The notes below the pieces were generated by a model. That model had not been told where the DNA came from and did not search any database. It saw only the letters and a list, made by a program, of their open reading frames with translations. From CAZJPS01 sp964548055 (GTDB lineage Bacteria > Patescibacteriota > Gracilibacteria > Peribacterales > Peribacteraceae), in the NCBI GenBank assembly GCA_964548055.1, contig CAZJPS010000012.1:1-27237 (forward strand): DNA of 27,237 nucleotides, written 5' to 3'. The stretch's first letter is position 1. Each line of letters starts with the position of its first letter. The position numbers and the translations under genes were made by a program. This document shows positions 7,745 through 14,928 of this stretch, piece by piece.

Positions 7745-8590
7745 ATGAACTCTTCCTCTCTCCCCGAGCGTGGAGACATGTTCGCTTTCGGCAAAAACTG
7801 GCAGTCTTTTTTGGACCATGCTTTAAATCCTGGCCGTATTGAAGAGGCAGTGCTTTCTTTGCAGCGTTTTTTAGGGGTCGCTTCCTTGGAAGGCAAAACA
7901 TTTGTAGATATTGGATGCGGGAGCGGACTCTTTTCTTTGGCTGCCTATAAATTAGGAGCTGCACAGATCTTCAGCCTCGATATTGATCCTGATTCTGTTG
8001 CCTGCACTGCAGAATTAAAAAGACGCGAAGGAAATCCTGAAAAGTGGACTGTCACGCACGGTTCGATTTTAGATAAAGCATTCATAGATTCCATTGGTCA
8101 GTTTGATGTTGTGTATTCCTGGGGTGTGCTCCATCACACAGGCAAAATGTGGCAGGCGATTGAAAATGCATGTGGTTTGGTACAACCGGGCGGTGTGTTT
8201 TATATCGCTATCTACAATAAAACAGATGAGTGGGGGCTTCATCCCGATGGAAGAATTGGCTCTTCCAGTTTTTGGCTGAAGGAAAAGAAGTTCTACCACA
8301 GCCTCCCCGCATTTTTACAGAGAACGATCGATTACATCGCTATGAGCGGCATGGTGATCATGTACGTACTCACGCTTCAGAATCCGATGAAGAAGATTCG
8401 AGGCCATAAGCACCTGCGAGGTATGTCTTGGAGTATCGATATCAAAGATTGGCTAGGCGGTTACCCTTACGAATGTGCGACAGTGGAAGAAATTTTCCGT
8501 TTTGCACACAAGAGAGGATTCACCTTAGAAAATCTGAAAAGCAACAATGGTCTTTTGAATAACGAATTCCTCTTCCGTCGCTCTGTATGA
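7745..8590 (+). CDS. Class I SAM-dependent methyltransferase
   Basis: The 281-residue protein has the class I motif I, VDIGCGSGLFS (54-64). The acidic strand end SLDIDPD comes next, then FDVVYSWGVLHHTG as motif IV/post-I and LVQPGGVFYIAIYN as motif VI/VIII. The extra C-terminal 100 residues probably bind the acceptor. It would methylate a sugar or a lipid-linked glycan. The open frame reaches an earlier ATG at 7667, but those 26 residues are low-quality. The ATG at 7745 starts a sensible protein and has TATTCT 9 bases upstream. Its last codons overlap the next methyltransferase by four bases (ATGA). Confidence 0.85.
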   Translation: MNSSSLPERGDMFAFGKNWQSFLDHALNPGRIEEAVLSLQRFLGVASLEGKTFVDIGCGSGLFSLAAYKLGAAQIFSLDIDPDSVACTAELKRREGNPEKWTVTHGSILDKAFIDSIGQFDVVYSWGVLHHTGKMWQAIENACGLVQPGGVFYIAIYNKTDEWGLHPDGRIGSSSFWLKEKKFYHSLPAFLQRTIDYIAMSGMVIMYVLTLQNPMKKIRGHKHLRGMSWSIDIKDWLGGYPYECATVEEIFRFAHKRGFTLENLKSNNGLLNNEFLFRRSV

Positions 8591-9294
8591 ATACAGATCC
8601 ATCCAATCACCATATGAATAGTGATGAGTTCCGCGCGTGGAACGAAGAAATGTCGCGCAAGTATCATCCAGATGACTATCATGCATCTGCAAGCCCCATC
8701 GTGCGATGGATAGAGAAAAAGCGGGTGGATCTCTTGCTGAAATTGTTAGATGTGCGCCCAGAGCATCGCGTACTAGAAGTGGGAGTGGGCGTTGGAACAA
8801 TTTTGCAGAGAGTGCAGGCACGCGAGCGCGTAGGCCTTGATTTAAGTGAGCACTATTTAAAGATTGCCAGAGAGAGGCTAGGCAGTAGCGCCACTCTTAC
8901 GCAAGGCGATGCAGAAGAACTTACAAAATACGTAGAGCCTGCTTCGTTCGATCGCATCTACTGTAGTGAAGTTCTAGAACATGTGCGTCACCCAGAAGCA
9001 GTGCTCTCAGAAATGCGAAAAGCGGTAAAACAGAATGGGCACATCAGCGTGTCGGTTCCCAATGATCACATGATCATGGTCTGTAAGAAGGTACTAAAGG
9101 CAACAGGCCTCTTCCATCTTCTGCTTCCACGCATGGAATCGTGCAGCGATGGGAACGAGTGGCATTTGCATATGTTCCGCCCCAAGGATCTGAAAAAATT
9201 GTGCGCACAGGCAGATTTGGAAGTGATAAAACTGAAAGGAGTGCCATTTTCTTTCTTGCCACTGCGCTACGTTTTGCTCGCGAGGCCCAGGTAA
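8587..9294 (+). CDS. Class I SAM-dependent methyltransferase
   Basis: The 235-residue protein shows VLEVGVGVGTIL (62-73) as motif I, GLDLSEHYLKIAR as motif II, and FDRIYCSEVLEHVRHPEAVLSEM, the classic Methyltransf_11 signature. A C-terminal segment follows with a histidine-rich turn (GNEWHLHMF). Substrate is unknown; a glycan or an isoprenoid-linked sugar is plausible from the setting. The ATG overlaps the upstream stop (ATGA), there is no Shine-Dalgarno sequence, and expression most likely depends on coupling. Two consecutive methyltransferases of different subtype suggest two separate methylation steps in one pathway. Confidence 0.88.
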   Translation: MNTDPSNHHMNSDEFRAWNEEMSRKYHPDDYHASASPIVRWIEKKRVDLLLKLLDVRPEHRVLEVGVGVGTILQRVQARERVGLDLSEHYLKIARERLGSSATLTQGDAEELTKYVEPASFDRIYCSEVLEHVRHPEAVLSEMRKAVKQNGHISVSVPNDHMIMVCKKVLKATGLFHLLLPRMESCSDGNEWHLHMFRPKDLKKLCAQADLEVIKLKGVPFSFLPLRYVLLARPR

Positions 9295-9301
9295 ACTCTA
9301 G

Positions 9302-9307
9302 TACTAT
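9302..9307 (+). promoter_or_regulatory. -10-like TACTAT before asnB
   Basis: TACTAT ends 8 bases before the ATG at 9316, in the 21-base spacer after the upstream methyltransferase. No clear -35 is seen. Confidence 0.4.
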
Positions 9308-9315
9308 TCACATCT

Positions 9316-11184
9316 ATGTGTGGCATTGCAGGAATTGTGCATCTCGATGGTTCTCCGGTTCTTCCAGGGGAATTGAATCGCATGACGGATGCTATCAGCC
9401 ATCGCGGTCCGGATGGGCGAGGCACGTACAGTAAAGACAATGTGGGGCTTGGCCATCGGCGTCTTTCCATTCTCGATCTTTCGGATGCAGCTTCTCAGCC
9501 TATGGAATCGAAAGAAAAGCGATACGTGCTCGTCTTTAACGGTGAAATCTATAACTTTCAGGAACAGAAAAAATTATTGGAAGAGAAGGGTCACCACTTT
9601 CATTCCACAGGAGATACCGAGGTGCTCTTGGCTCTCTACATGGAATATGGTCCTGAATGCGTACACAAGCTACGTGGAATGTTCGCGTTTGCAGTTCTGG
9701 ATCGCCAGAGGAACAGTCTCTTTATTGCCCGCGATAGGGTAGGTAAAAAACCAGTCGTCTATTTTCAGCATGGCAATACCTTCGCTTTTGCTTCAGAAAT
9801 CAAAGCCCTCAAAACGCTGCCAGAATGCCCCAGGGAGATAGATGAAGAAGCGATTCACCATTTTCTCACGGTCACGTATTTACCTGCTCCTCTCACGGGT
9901 TTTAAAGGAATTGAAAAACTTCCTGCCGCACACACACTCCTGCTCGATTTGAACACGAATAAAATCGATATCCAGAGATATTGGTCTTTGAAATATGAAA
10001 CGAATCACAAAAAATCTCTCGCACAGTGGCAAGAAGAGATTCTCTCGTCTCTGGAAGAAAGTGTACGTCTCCGCATGATTGCAGATGTCCCTGTGGGCGC
10101 CTTTTTATCTGGTGGAATCGATTCTGCTGCCGTGGTTGCGTTTATGAGTAAGCAGAGCAGCCATCCTGTGCAAACGTTTTCCATCGGCAGTAGTGATCCC
10201 ACAAGTGAGCTTCCCGATGCAGAGAGGATTGCGAAAGCCTTTGGTACAGATCATCACCCGATTATGTTGGAGCCAAATATTGTGGAGCTCCTCCCAGAGC
10301 TGGTGCGCACATACGAGCAACCATTTGGAGATCCATCCGTTATTCCCACGTATCTTGTATCGCGGGAAACCAGGAAGAATGTGACGGTTGCCCTGAGTGG
10401 CGATGGGGGAGATGAGAACTTCGCGGGGTATCTGCGCTATCCAATCCTGCTTTTTTCCGAGCGTTGGCGCCGTGTTCCACTCGTGCATGGCCTTGCATCG
10501 GCTGCCACCCGTTTTCTCGCACGTAAAAGGCCTTCCACTTTCACCTATCGCAGTCAGATTTTTGAGGAATCACTTTCTCTCCCATGGGAACGGCGGGTGC
10601 TTCGTTACTTTGGAGGATTCACGGATGAAGAAAAGGCGCTTGTTGAACCAAACATACAGAAGTATCTCGTCTCTGATGCATGGTTTATGCAAAAAACGAT
10701 CGAGGCACGATTGCGTGCAGATGGAATTCTTCATCAGGCCATGAGTGCAGATTTCGATACCTATTTAGCCGATGACCTCATGCCGAAAGTTGATCTAGGT
10801 GCGATGGCACACAGCTTAGAAGTACGGTCGCCATTTTTGGATCATGAGTTTTTAGAACTTACAGCGCAGATTCCTGCCAAATACATGCTGAAAGGCCGGC
10901 AGACAAAATGGATTTTGAAGCAAGCTCTACGAAAAATATTGCCTGCAGAAACGCTCCACAAGAAAAAGCAGGGCTTTCGCTTACCTCTCGATTCCTGGTT
11001 CCGAGGAGACCTTCGAGATTTTGTAGAAGACCGTTTGTATTCAGGAAATCCGCTCTTTTATAGCCTGTTTGATCAAAGCGGAATTGGGAAATTACTGGAA
11101 CGGTATTACAGCACGCAGATTGATCTCTCCCCTCAAATTTGGATGCTTCTTTGGTTACAGGAGTGGTGTGAGCAGAATGGATGA
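9316..11184 (+). CDS. asnB: Asparagine synthase (glutamine-hydrolysing) / glycan amidotransferase
   Basis: The 622-residue protein has the complete two-domain AsnB plan. The N-terminal class II glutaminase has nucleophile Cys2 (MCGIAG), HRGPDG (29-34), FNGEIYN (74-80) and GDTEVLL (99-105). The C-terminal ATP-pyrophosphatase domain has the PP-loop SGGIDS (265-270). It makes an amide from a carboxylate using glutamine and ATP. It could be the cell's asparagine synthetase. Paralogues in O-antigen and exopolysaccharide clusters amidate sugar acids, however, and the location favours that here. Length matches bacterial AsnB. It has its own -10-like box. It ends one base before a convergent minus-strand ORF. 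Confidence 0.95.
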   Translation: MCGIAGIVHLDGSPVLPGELNRMTDAISHRGPDGRGTYSKDNVGLGHRRLSILDLSDAASQPMESKEKRYVLVFNGEIYNFQEQKKLLEEKGHHFHSTGDTEVLLALYMEYGPECVHKLRGMFAFAVLDRQRNSLFIARDRVGKKPVVYFQHGNTFAFASEIKALKTLPECPREIDEEAIHHFLTVTYLPAPLTGFKGIEKLPAAHTLLLDLNTNKIDIQRYWSLKYETNHKKSLAQWQEEILSSLEESVRLRMIADVPVGAFLSGGIDSAAVVAFMSKQSSHPVQTFSIGSSDPTSELPDAERIAKAFGTDHHPIMLEPNIVELLPELVRTYEQPFGDPSVIPTYLVSRETRKNVTVALSGDGGDENFAGYLRYPILLFSERWRRVPLVHGLASAATRFLARKRPSTFTYRSQIFEESLSLPWERRVLRYFGGFTDEEKALVEPNIQKYLVSDAWFMQKTIEARLRADGILHQAMSADFDTYLADDLMPKVDLGAMAHSLEVRSPFLDHEFLELTAQIPAKYMLKGRQTKWILKQALRKILPAETLHKKKQGFRLPLDSWFRGDLRDFVEDRLYSGNPLFYSLFDQSGIGKLLERYYSTQIDLSPQIWMLLWLQEWCEQNG

Positions 11185-11185
11185 G

Positions 11186-11287
11186 TTATATCAGTAGCCT
11201 AAGTACCACTCCTTCAATGATCACAAAAACAAGAATCAGTCCTAAAATAATCTGTAAAAACCGCTTAAAAATCATCAGTTTATTCAT
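11186..11287 (-). CDS. Candidate 33-residue single-helix membrane peptide
   Basis: A short frame starts with ATG at 11287 inside the end of the GT-C gene. The shared bases are ATGAATAA, an 8-base overlap that includes the upstream stop. It encodes a short basic N-terminus (MNKLMIFKR), an uninterrupted hydrophobic stretch of about 20 residues and one more arginine near the end. It stops one base after the convergent asnB stop. Stop-start overlap suggests translational coupling, as in other pairs here. No homologue is known to me, and chance is a real alternative because of the small size. Confidence 0.4.
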   Translation of the reverse strand: MNKLMIFKRFLQIILGLILVFVIIEGVVLRLLI

Positions 11288-12602
11288 GGTGTGTGGGGAG
11301 AAGACCATTCTCTTTCTGATACTGCAGTTCCTGCGCTCCATGAAATGGATCTTGTGTGACTGCACCATCAAAATATGTGGTATGCAGAGGATTTGAGCGG
11401 TACGTGAGGATTGAAACGATAATGATGCAGGCAAATGTTGCGCCCATGATCCAGTTTTTATATCGATCACTGATACGAAGAGTCCACAGGTGCTCCAGTG
11501 AAAGAATAAACACAAGCGGGAGAATCGGAACAAAGTAACGGAATTTCATCACGGGCCAGGCGGCAGAGAGGAGCAAGTGAAACGTGAGAACGAGCAGAAT
11601 CGGTACTACTTTTTTGAATCGTTCCCAGGAGAAAATGTAATCGATGAGACCATACGAAAAGAAAAAGAATGCGATGGGGGCGAGGATGAAGAGTTTGCGA
11701 GCGGCGTAATATAAATTATTTGGCAGCCACACTTGTAGAATGCCAATGATGACCGAAAAATAATCCCAGAACGTGAGATGAAAGCGATAGAGCCCATTCT
11801 CGACGGTGGGTTGGTACCCTGCTTTATTGAGCACGTAGATCTGATTGATGACGTGGCTGTAGAGAGGATCGCCAAACAGAATCGCATTACGGATGAGACA
11901 GGGGGAAACAACGACGAGGGCTAGGATTAGGGCTAGGGTTAGGGATGGGATTTTTTTGCGCCATGAAATCGGTTCCAGTAATAACAAAATAATTGTGGCG
12001 GGGATGAGGATGATGGATTGGAAGTTGAGGAGATAACTGAGGCCTGTGATGATTCCCAGATATGCAACACGGAAGCGATGGCTTTGGTTCATTGCAGTCC
12101 AGATCCAGAGGAGATAGAGGGCTGTTTGGAGCGAGTACATGGATCCATTGCCGCCGTAGTCGGCCATCACATAGGAACAGGTCAGAAAGGCCGTGCAGAT
12201 GAGTCCTATTTTTTCGTTGATAAGTTTTTTTGTGATGACATAGCTGAGAGCGATCACGGCAAGACCACTCAAAAGTGAGAGAATACGCAGGCTCAAAAAA
12301 GCATTTGCCATGGTGGGAGCCCATCCAAAGATCCGCAGGACTGTTGCTCCTAGAATCGGCCACAGAGGACCGTGCTGTGTGAGAATTTCACCCTGTTCTT
12401 GTGGTGGGAGTGGCTTATCGGTTGGAACAATCGTTAACTCTTCTGGAAAAACGAGGAGTTTTCCGTACTGTACTAGTGATGCAGTGGCTTCTGTATCAAA
12501 TTCGGTATCTGCGTGTATGAAAAAATTCCAGTGCAGAGTTTGAACGCGGAATAAAAAAGCAGCAGCGAGAATGAGGAGTAAGAAGAGGCGGGAGCGGAGC
12601 AT
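11280..12602 (-). CDS. PMT/ArnT-like GT-C glycosyltransferase (GT39/GT83-type), polytopic
   Basis: The 440-residue membrane protein has about eleven hydrophobic segments. The first helix (LFLLLILAAAFLFR) is followed by a loop with HADTEFDTEA, an acidic first-loop motif like the catalytic DE of protein-O-mannosyltransferases and ArnT. HGPLWPILGATVL matches the conserved second-helix region of that family. It should transfer a sugar from a polyprenyl-phosphate donor on the outer face. The frame is open to 12725, but the extra 41 residues are a translated dispersed repeat (CPELVEG). I chose ATG 12602 because TATGCT lies 7 bases before it. ATG 12614 is the alternative. Confidence 0.85.
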   Translation of the reverse strand: MLRSRLFLLLILAAAFLFRVQTLHWNFFIHADTEFDTEATASLVQYGKLLVFPEELTIVPTDKPLPPQEQGEILTQHGPLWPILGATVLRIFGWAPTMANAFLSLRILSLLSGLAVIALSYVITKKLINEKIGLICTAFLTCSYVMADYGGNGSMYSLQTALYLLWIWTAMNQSHRFRVAYLGIITGLSYLLNFQSIILIPATIILLLLEPISWRKKIPSLTLALILALVVVSPCLIRNAILFGDPLYSHVINQIYVLNKAGYQPTVENGLYRFHLTFWDYFSVIIGILQVWLPNNLYYAARKLFILAPIAFFFFSYGLIDYIFSWERFKKVVPILLVLTFHLLLSAAWPVMKFRYFVPILPLVFILSLEHLWTLRISDRYKNWIMGATFACIIIVSILTYRSNPLHTTYFDGAVTQDPFHGAQELQYQKENGLLPTHHE

Positions 12603-12609
12603 TGGTGGG

Positions 12610-12615
12610 AGCATA
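12610..12615 (-). promoter_or_regulatory. -10-like TATGCT before the GT-C gene
   Basis: TATGCT on the minus strand ends 7 bases before the ATG at 12602. It includes the alternative ATG at 12614, so only one of the two readings can be right. Confidence 0.35.
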
Positions 12616-12663
12616 GCAAAGCCCGCAGTATGAAGTAATTCCTCGGACCGCCCCCATCCCCAG

Positions 12664-12707
12664 CCCTTCCCCCGTCCTTCGACAAGCTCAGGACAAACAG
12701 GGAAGGG
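12664..12707. repeat. Dispersed hairpin with CTTGTCGAAGG core
   Basis: Nested inverted repeats: CCCTTCCC (12664-12671) pairs with GGGAAGGG (12700-12707), and inside it GTCCT (12674-12678) pairs with AGGAC (12690-12694). The 17 bases at 12676-12692 are the reverse complement of 1114-1130 with one mismatch. The element lies at the 5' side of the GT-C gene and artificially lengthens its open frame. Confidence 0.7.
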
Positions 12708-12715
12708 AGATTGTT

Positions 12716-12757
12716 TAAAAAACAAAACAAAAACATTCCCTCCCCCGAGGGGGAGGG
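12716..12757 (-). terminator. Intrinsic terminator of the methyltransferase at 12815
   Basis: On the minus strand CCCTCCCCC and GGGGGAGGG (12738-12757) form a perfect 9-bp GC stem with a two-base centre. A T-rich tail of G-interrupted T runs follows down to about 12716. It lies 58 bases past the methyltransferase stop. The GC stem with flanking GGTTAGGGTGGGG text also looks like a member of a dispersed repeat family, so it may be a repeat used as a terminator. Confidence 0.6.
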
Positions 12758-12814
12758 TTAGGGTGGGGGAATACTCGTGATACTTTCTCCTGCATACTAT
12801 TTCGATAGGCTGGG

Positions 12815-13579
12815 TTAATTCTTTTTTAAAACCGCCATTAAACTCACTCCTCTCCTAAATCCTGTTAGTCGCTTCTTCTGCAGCACATCAAGCAAGACTT
12901 TGCTTTCAGCGCTAAAAATAGAAGCGAGTAGTCGATTCAAAGGAGCAGGTGGTACACTGAGATCCGTATCGTTCGACCCCCATGATTTTCCGCGAAGACT
13001 ATTGAGAATTCGCACAAGTTTTACTATCGGATACAGGCGACTATTGCAGTATTCCAGCAGTAACTCTTCAGCCTTCGCATCTTTCCACAGTGCACGCATC
13101 GTGTGTTTTTCGTATCTGCGGAAATGTTCGAATCCAACATCGTGAGGACTCTGTAACGAAGGATCCGCTGGTGCCATCAGAATCAAAAAAGCTCCGGGGC
13201 GCATCGCTTTGATCATGTTTTGGATGAATTCTCGATCATTCTCGATGTGTTCTAGTACATCCATCAGTAAAACAGCATCAGCTTTTTTCATCTGCTCTGA
13301 AATATCGTCTGGTGCATATCCTTGAATGAAATGGAGAGCGGGGAATCGCTCTTTGGCAAAGCGGATCGCATCTTCAGCGGGATCAATACCGATACAGTGA
13401 TACTCCTGCGATAAAGTTTTGGTGTTACCACCTGTACCACAGCCCACATCTAATAAAAGCCTATCTTTCGATGGGGGTATGAGAGCAGAAAGGAGCGTCA
13501 TCAAGATTTCTCTTCGTCCTAAAAACCACCAGTGTTGTTCTTCCATAGCCGCATGTGCCTGGAATTGGGGGAGTTGCAT
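12815..13579 (-). CDS. Class I SAM-dependent methyltransferase (Methyltransf_11/23 type)
   Basis: The 254-residue protein has EEQHWWFLGRREI near the N-terminus, typical of methyltransferases in glycan clusters. LLLDVGCGTGGN (41-52) is motif I, and CIGIDPAEDAI, ADAVLLMDVLEHIEND and MRPGAFLILMAPADPSL follow. A C-terminal substrate region includes HFRRYEKHTM. The probable substrate is a glycan or lipid-linked sugar. TACAAT ends exactly 6 bases before the ATG, with no Shine-Dalgarno. It is followed by a hairpin terminator. It is divergent from the GT4 at 13759, and the 179-base spacer between them is largely a repeat. Confidence 0.88.
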   Translation of the reverse strand: MQLPQFQAHAAMEEQHWWFLGRREILMTLLSALIPPSKDRLLLDVGCGTGGNTKTLSQEYHCIGIDPAEDAIRFAKERFPALHFIQGYAPDDISEQMKKADAVLLMDVLEHIENDREFIQNMIKAMRPGAFLILMAPADPSLQSPHDVGFEHFRRYEKHTMRALWKDAKAEELLLEYCNSRLYPIVKLVRILNSLRGKSWGSNDTDLSVPPAPLNRLLASIFSAESKVLLDVLQKKRLTGFRRGVSLMAVLKKN

Positions 13580-13585
13580 GGCGTT

Positions 13586-13591
13586 ATTGTA
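13586..13591 (-). promoter_or_regulatory. -10-like TACAAT before the methyltransferase gene
   Basis: TACAAT on the minus strand ends exactly 6 bases before the ATG at 13579. A weak CTTTCA lies 17 bases further upstream. Confidence 0.5.
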
Positions 13592-13631
13592 GGGGGCGAT
13601 GGGAGAGATGAAAGAGAACTGAGGGAAAGAA

Positions 13632-13732
13632 AGGGGACAAAGGTTTAAAAGGGGATAAAGGGGACAAAGGGGACAAAGGTCTTTTTGAAAATACCTTTGT
13701 CACCTTTAAAACCTTTACGACCTTTGTCCCCT
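13632..13732. repeat. GGGGACAAAGG repeat cluster with hairpin potential
   Basis: The left half repeats GGGGACAAAGG or near copies four times. The right half carries its reverse complement, CCTTTGTC or variants, three times. The outer arms AGGGGACAAAGGT (13632-13644) and ACCTTTGTCCCCT (13720-13732) pair perfectly over 13 bases. Bases 13636-13655 recur exactly in inverted orientation at 24995-25014. The cluster fills the spacer between two divergent genes and supplies a possible -35 for the right-hand one. Confidence 0.8.
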
Positions 13733-13752
13733 AATCCCTGCTCCGCTAGTCT
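13724..13752 (+). promoter_or_regulatory. Leaderless promoter of the GT4 gene, -35 within a repeat
   Basis: TTGTCC (13724-13729), a 17-base spacer, TAGTCT (13747-13752), 6 bases and then the ATG at 13759. The -35 is part of the right arm of the repeat cluster. Confidence 0.5.
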
Positions 13753-13758
13753 TAAGGT

Positions 13759-14883
13759 ATGCGCATCTGCGTTCTTCAACCGTCGCTCGATTCTTTCAAA
13801 GGAGGGAACCATTTACCTCTCTTTGGAGCGGTACCAGATACAGAATTCACGGTTATCACTGGTAAAATGAAGCTGGATGGTCATTCGCCGAAGAATGTGC
13901 AGATCATTCCCTTGGGTCTTTCTTTAGGTTCGTATTACTACGGCCGAGCAGACAAAACCTTTGCGCAGGCAATATTGCAAAAATATCCAATCACAGATCC
14001 TTTCTGGACTCAATTTGACGTTATTCATCTCAATCAGACGCTCAGTCCACTCCTACTGGAACTACAAAAGACTGGAGTGCCCGTTATATACGCCGTACAC
14101 CATCCAGTCACTGCAGATTTGCAAGTGGCTTTAGAAGAAACATCAGCGTTGGAAGGAGTGATGTGGAAACTGCGGTATCGGTCTCTTATCAAAGCACAGC
14201 AGAACATTTGCACCGAGGCTTCTCATATCCTTACTGTCTCTAATACTGTAAAAGGGAGACTCATTGATGACTATGCATGTGCTGTAGAAAAAATTCACAT
14301 TGTCCCCAATGGAGTAGATACAGAAGAATTTGCAGCGGGCGAAGCGCCATCGCATGACATTATTGCGCTGGGATCATTCCTTCACCCACGCAAAGGTTTT
14401 CGGTATTTATTAGAGGCGTACAGATCACTAGCCGAAGCGGGATACACCATTGCCGATGTTGGGAGGAGATCTGCGGAGCAGGTTGCTGCTCTCAAAAAAA
14501 TTCGACAGGTGAAAGTGTATGGAACAGTTCCGCAGGCAAAGCTTGTGTCGCTGCTTCGACAATCGCGTGTACTGCTCTCCACTTCTTTGTACGAGGGTTT
14601 TGGTCTCTCGCTTATTGAATCTCTTTCCTGTGGGCACCCATGTGTCGCATTTAATGCTGGTGCGGTGAGTGAAGTGCTTGGTCCGATTGATCCTCAGCTG
14701 GTGGTTCCTATCCGTGACGTGCCATCACTCGTCACGCATGCTAAATACTTCCTCACGTTGCCCATCGAAAAGCAGCAATCATTAGGGGAGGAGTATAGGC
14801 AGAAAGTAACGGAGCTCTATTCTATAAAACAGTCGGCTTCCCAGCTGAATACTGTGTACAAAAAGATACAAAAAAGTATGTAA
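13759..14883 (+). CDS. Glycosyltransferase family 4 (GT-B)
   Basis: The 374-residue protein begins MRICVLQPS and has the GT4 N-terminal domain with HLNQTLSP and YAVHHPV. The linker region reads VSNTVKGRL and IVPNGVDTEEF, the classic GT4 hinge. The C-terminal domain has GSFLHPRKGF and the EX7E motif EGFGLSLIE starting at residue 279. It would add a hexose-type sugar to a lipid-linked acceptor on the cytoplasmic side. The glycine-rich N-terminal loop is shorter than in the first GT4 of the window. The ATG sits 6 bases after a TAGTCT box. The ABC exporter gene follows after 45 bases with its own -10-like box. Confidence 0.92.
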   Translation: MRICVLQPSLDSFKGGNHLPLFGAVPDTEFTVITGKMKLDGHSPKNVQIIPLGLSLGSYYYGRADKTFAQAILQKYPITDPFWTQFDVIHLNQTLSPLLLELQKTGVPVIYAVHHPVTADLQVALEETSALEGVMWKLRYRSLIKAQQNICTEASHILTVSNTVKGRLIDDYACAVEKIHIVPNGVDTEEFAAGEAPSHDIIALGSFLHPRKGFRYLLEAYRSLAEAGYTIADVGRRSAEQVAALKKIRQVKVYGTVPQAKLVSLLRQSRVLLSTSLYEGFGLSLIESLSCGHPCVAFNAGAVSEVLGPIDPQLVVPIRDVPSLVTHAKYFLTLPIEKQQSLGEEYRQKVTELYSIKQSASQLNTVYKKIQKSM

Positions 14884-14913
14884 AATTGCGTATCCACAAG
14901 CGAAAAATTCCTG

Positions 14914-14919
14914 TATTCT
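14914..14919 (+). promoter_or_regulatory. -10-like TATTCT before the ABC exporter gene
   Basis: TATTCT ends 9 bases before the ATG at 14929, predicting at most a three-base leader. Confidence 0.4.
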
Positions 14920-14928
14920 ACAGCGTCC

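Noticed and set aside
5690..11184. Alternative genetic code with UGA as glycine
   Set aside because: TGA ends several genes precisely at overlaps with the next start (5697, 8590) or near a convergent stop (11184). Reading through would fuse unrelated proteins.
11917..11947. Telomere-like GGGTTAGGG / GGATTAGGGCTAGGG repeats
   Set aside because: They lie inside the GT-C gene and encode an ordinary leucine/alanine-rich transmembrane helix, so the pattern follows from the protein.
13632..13732. Possible CRISPR array from repeated GGGGACAAAGG words
   Set aside because: Units are about 11 bases with spacers of 0-8 bases and inverted copies, unlike CRISPR repeats, and no cas gene is present.
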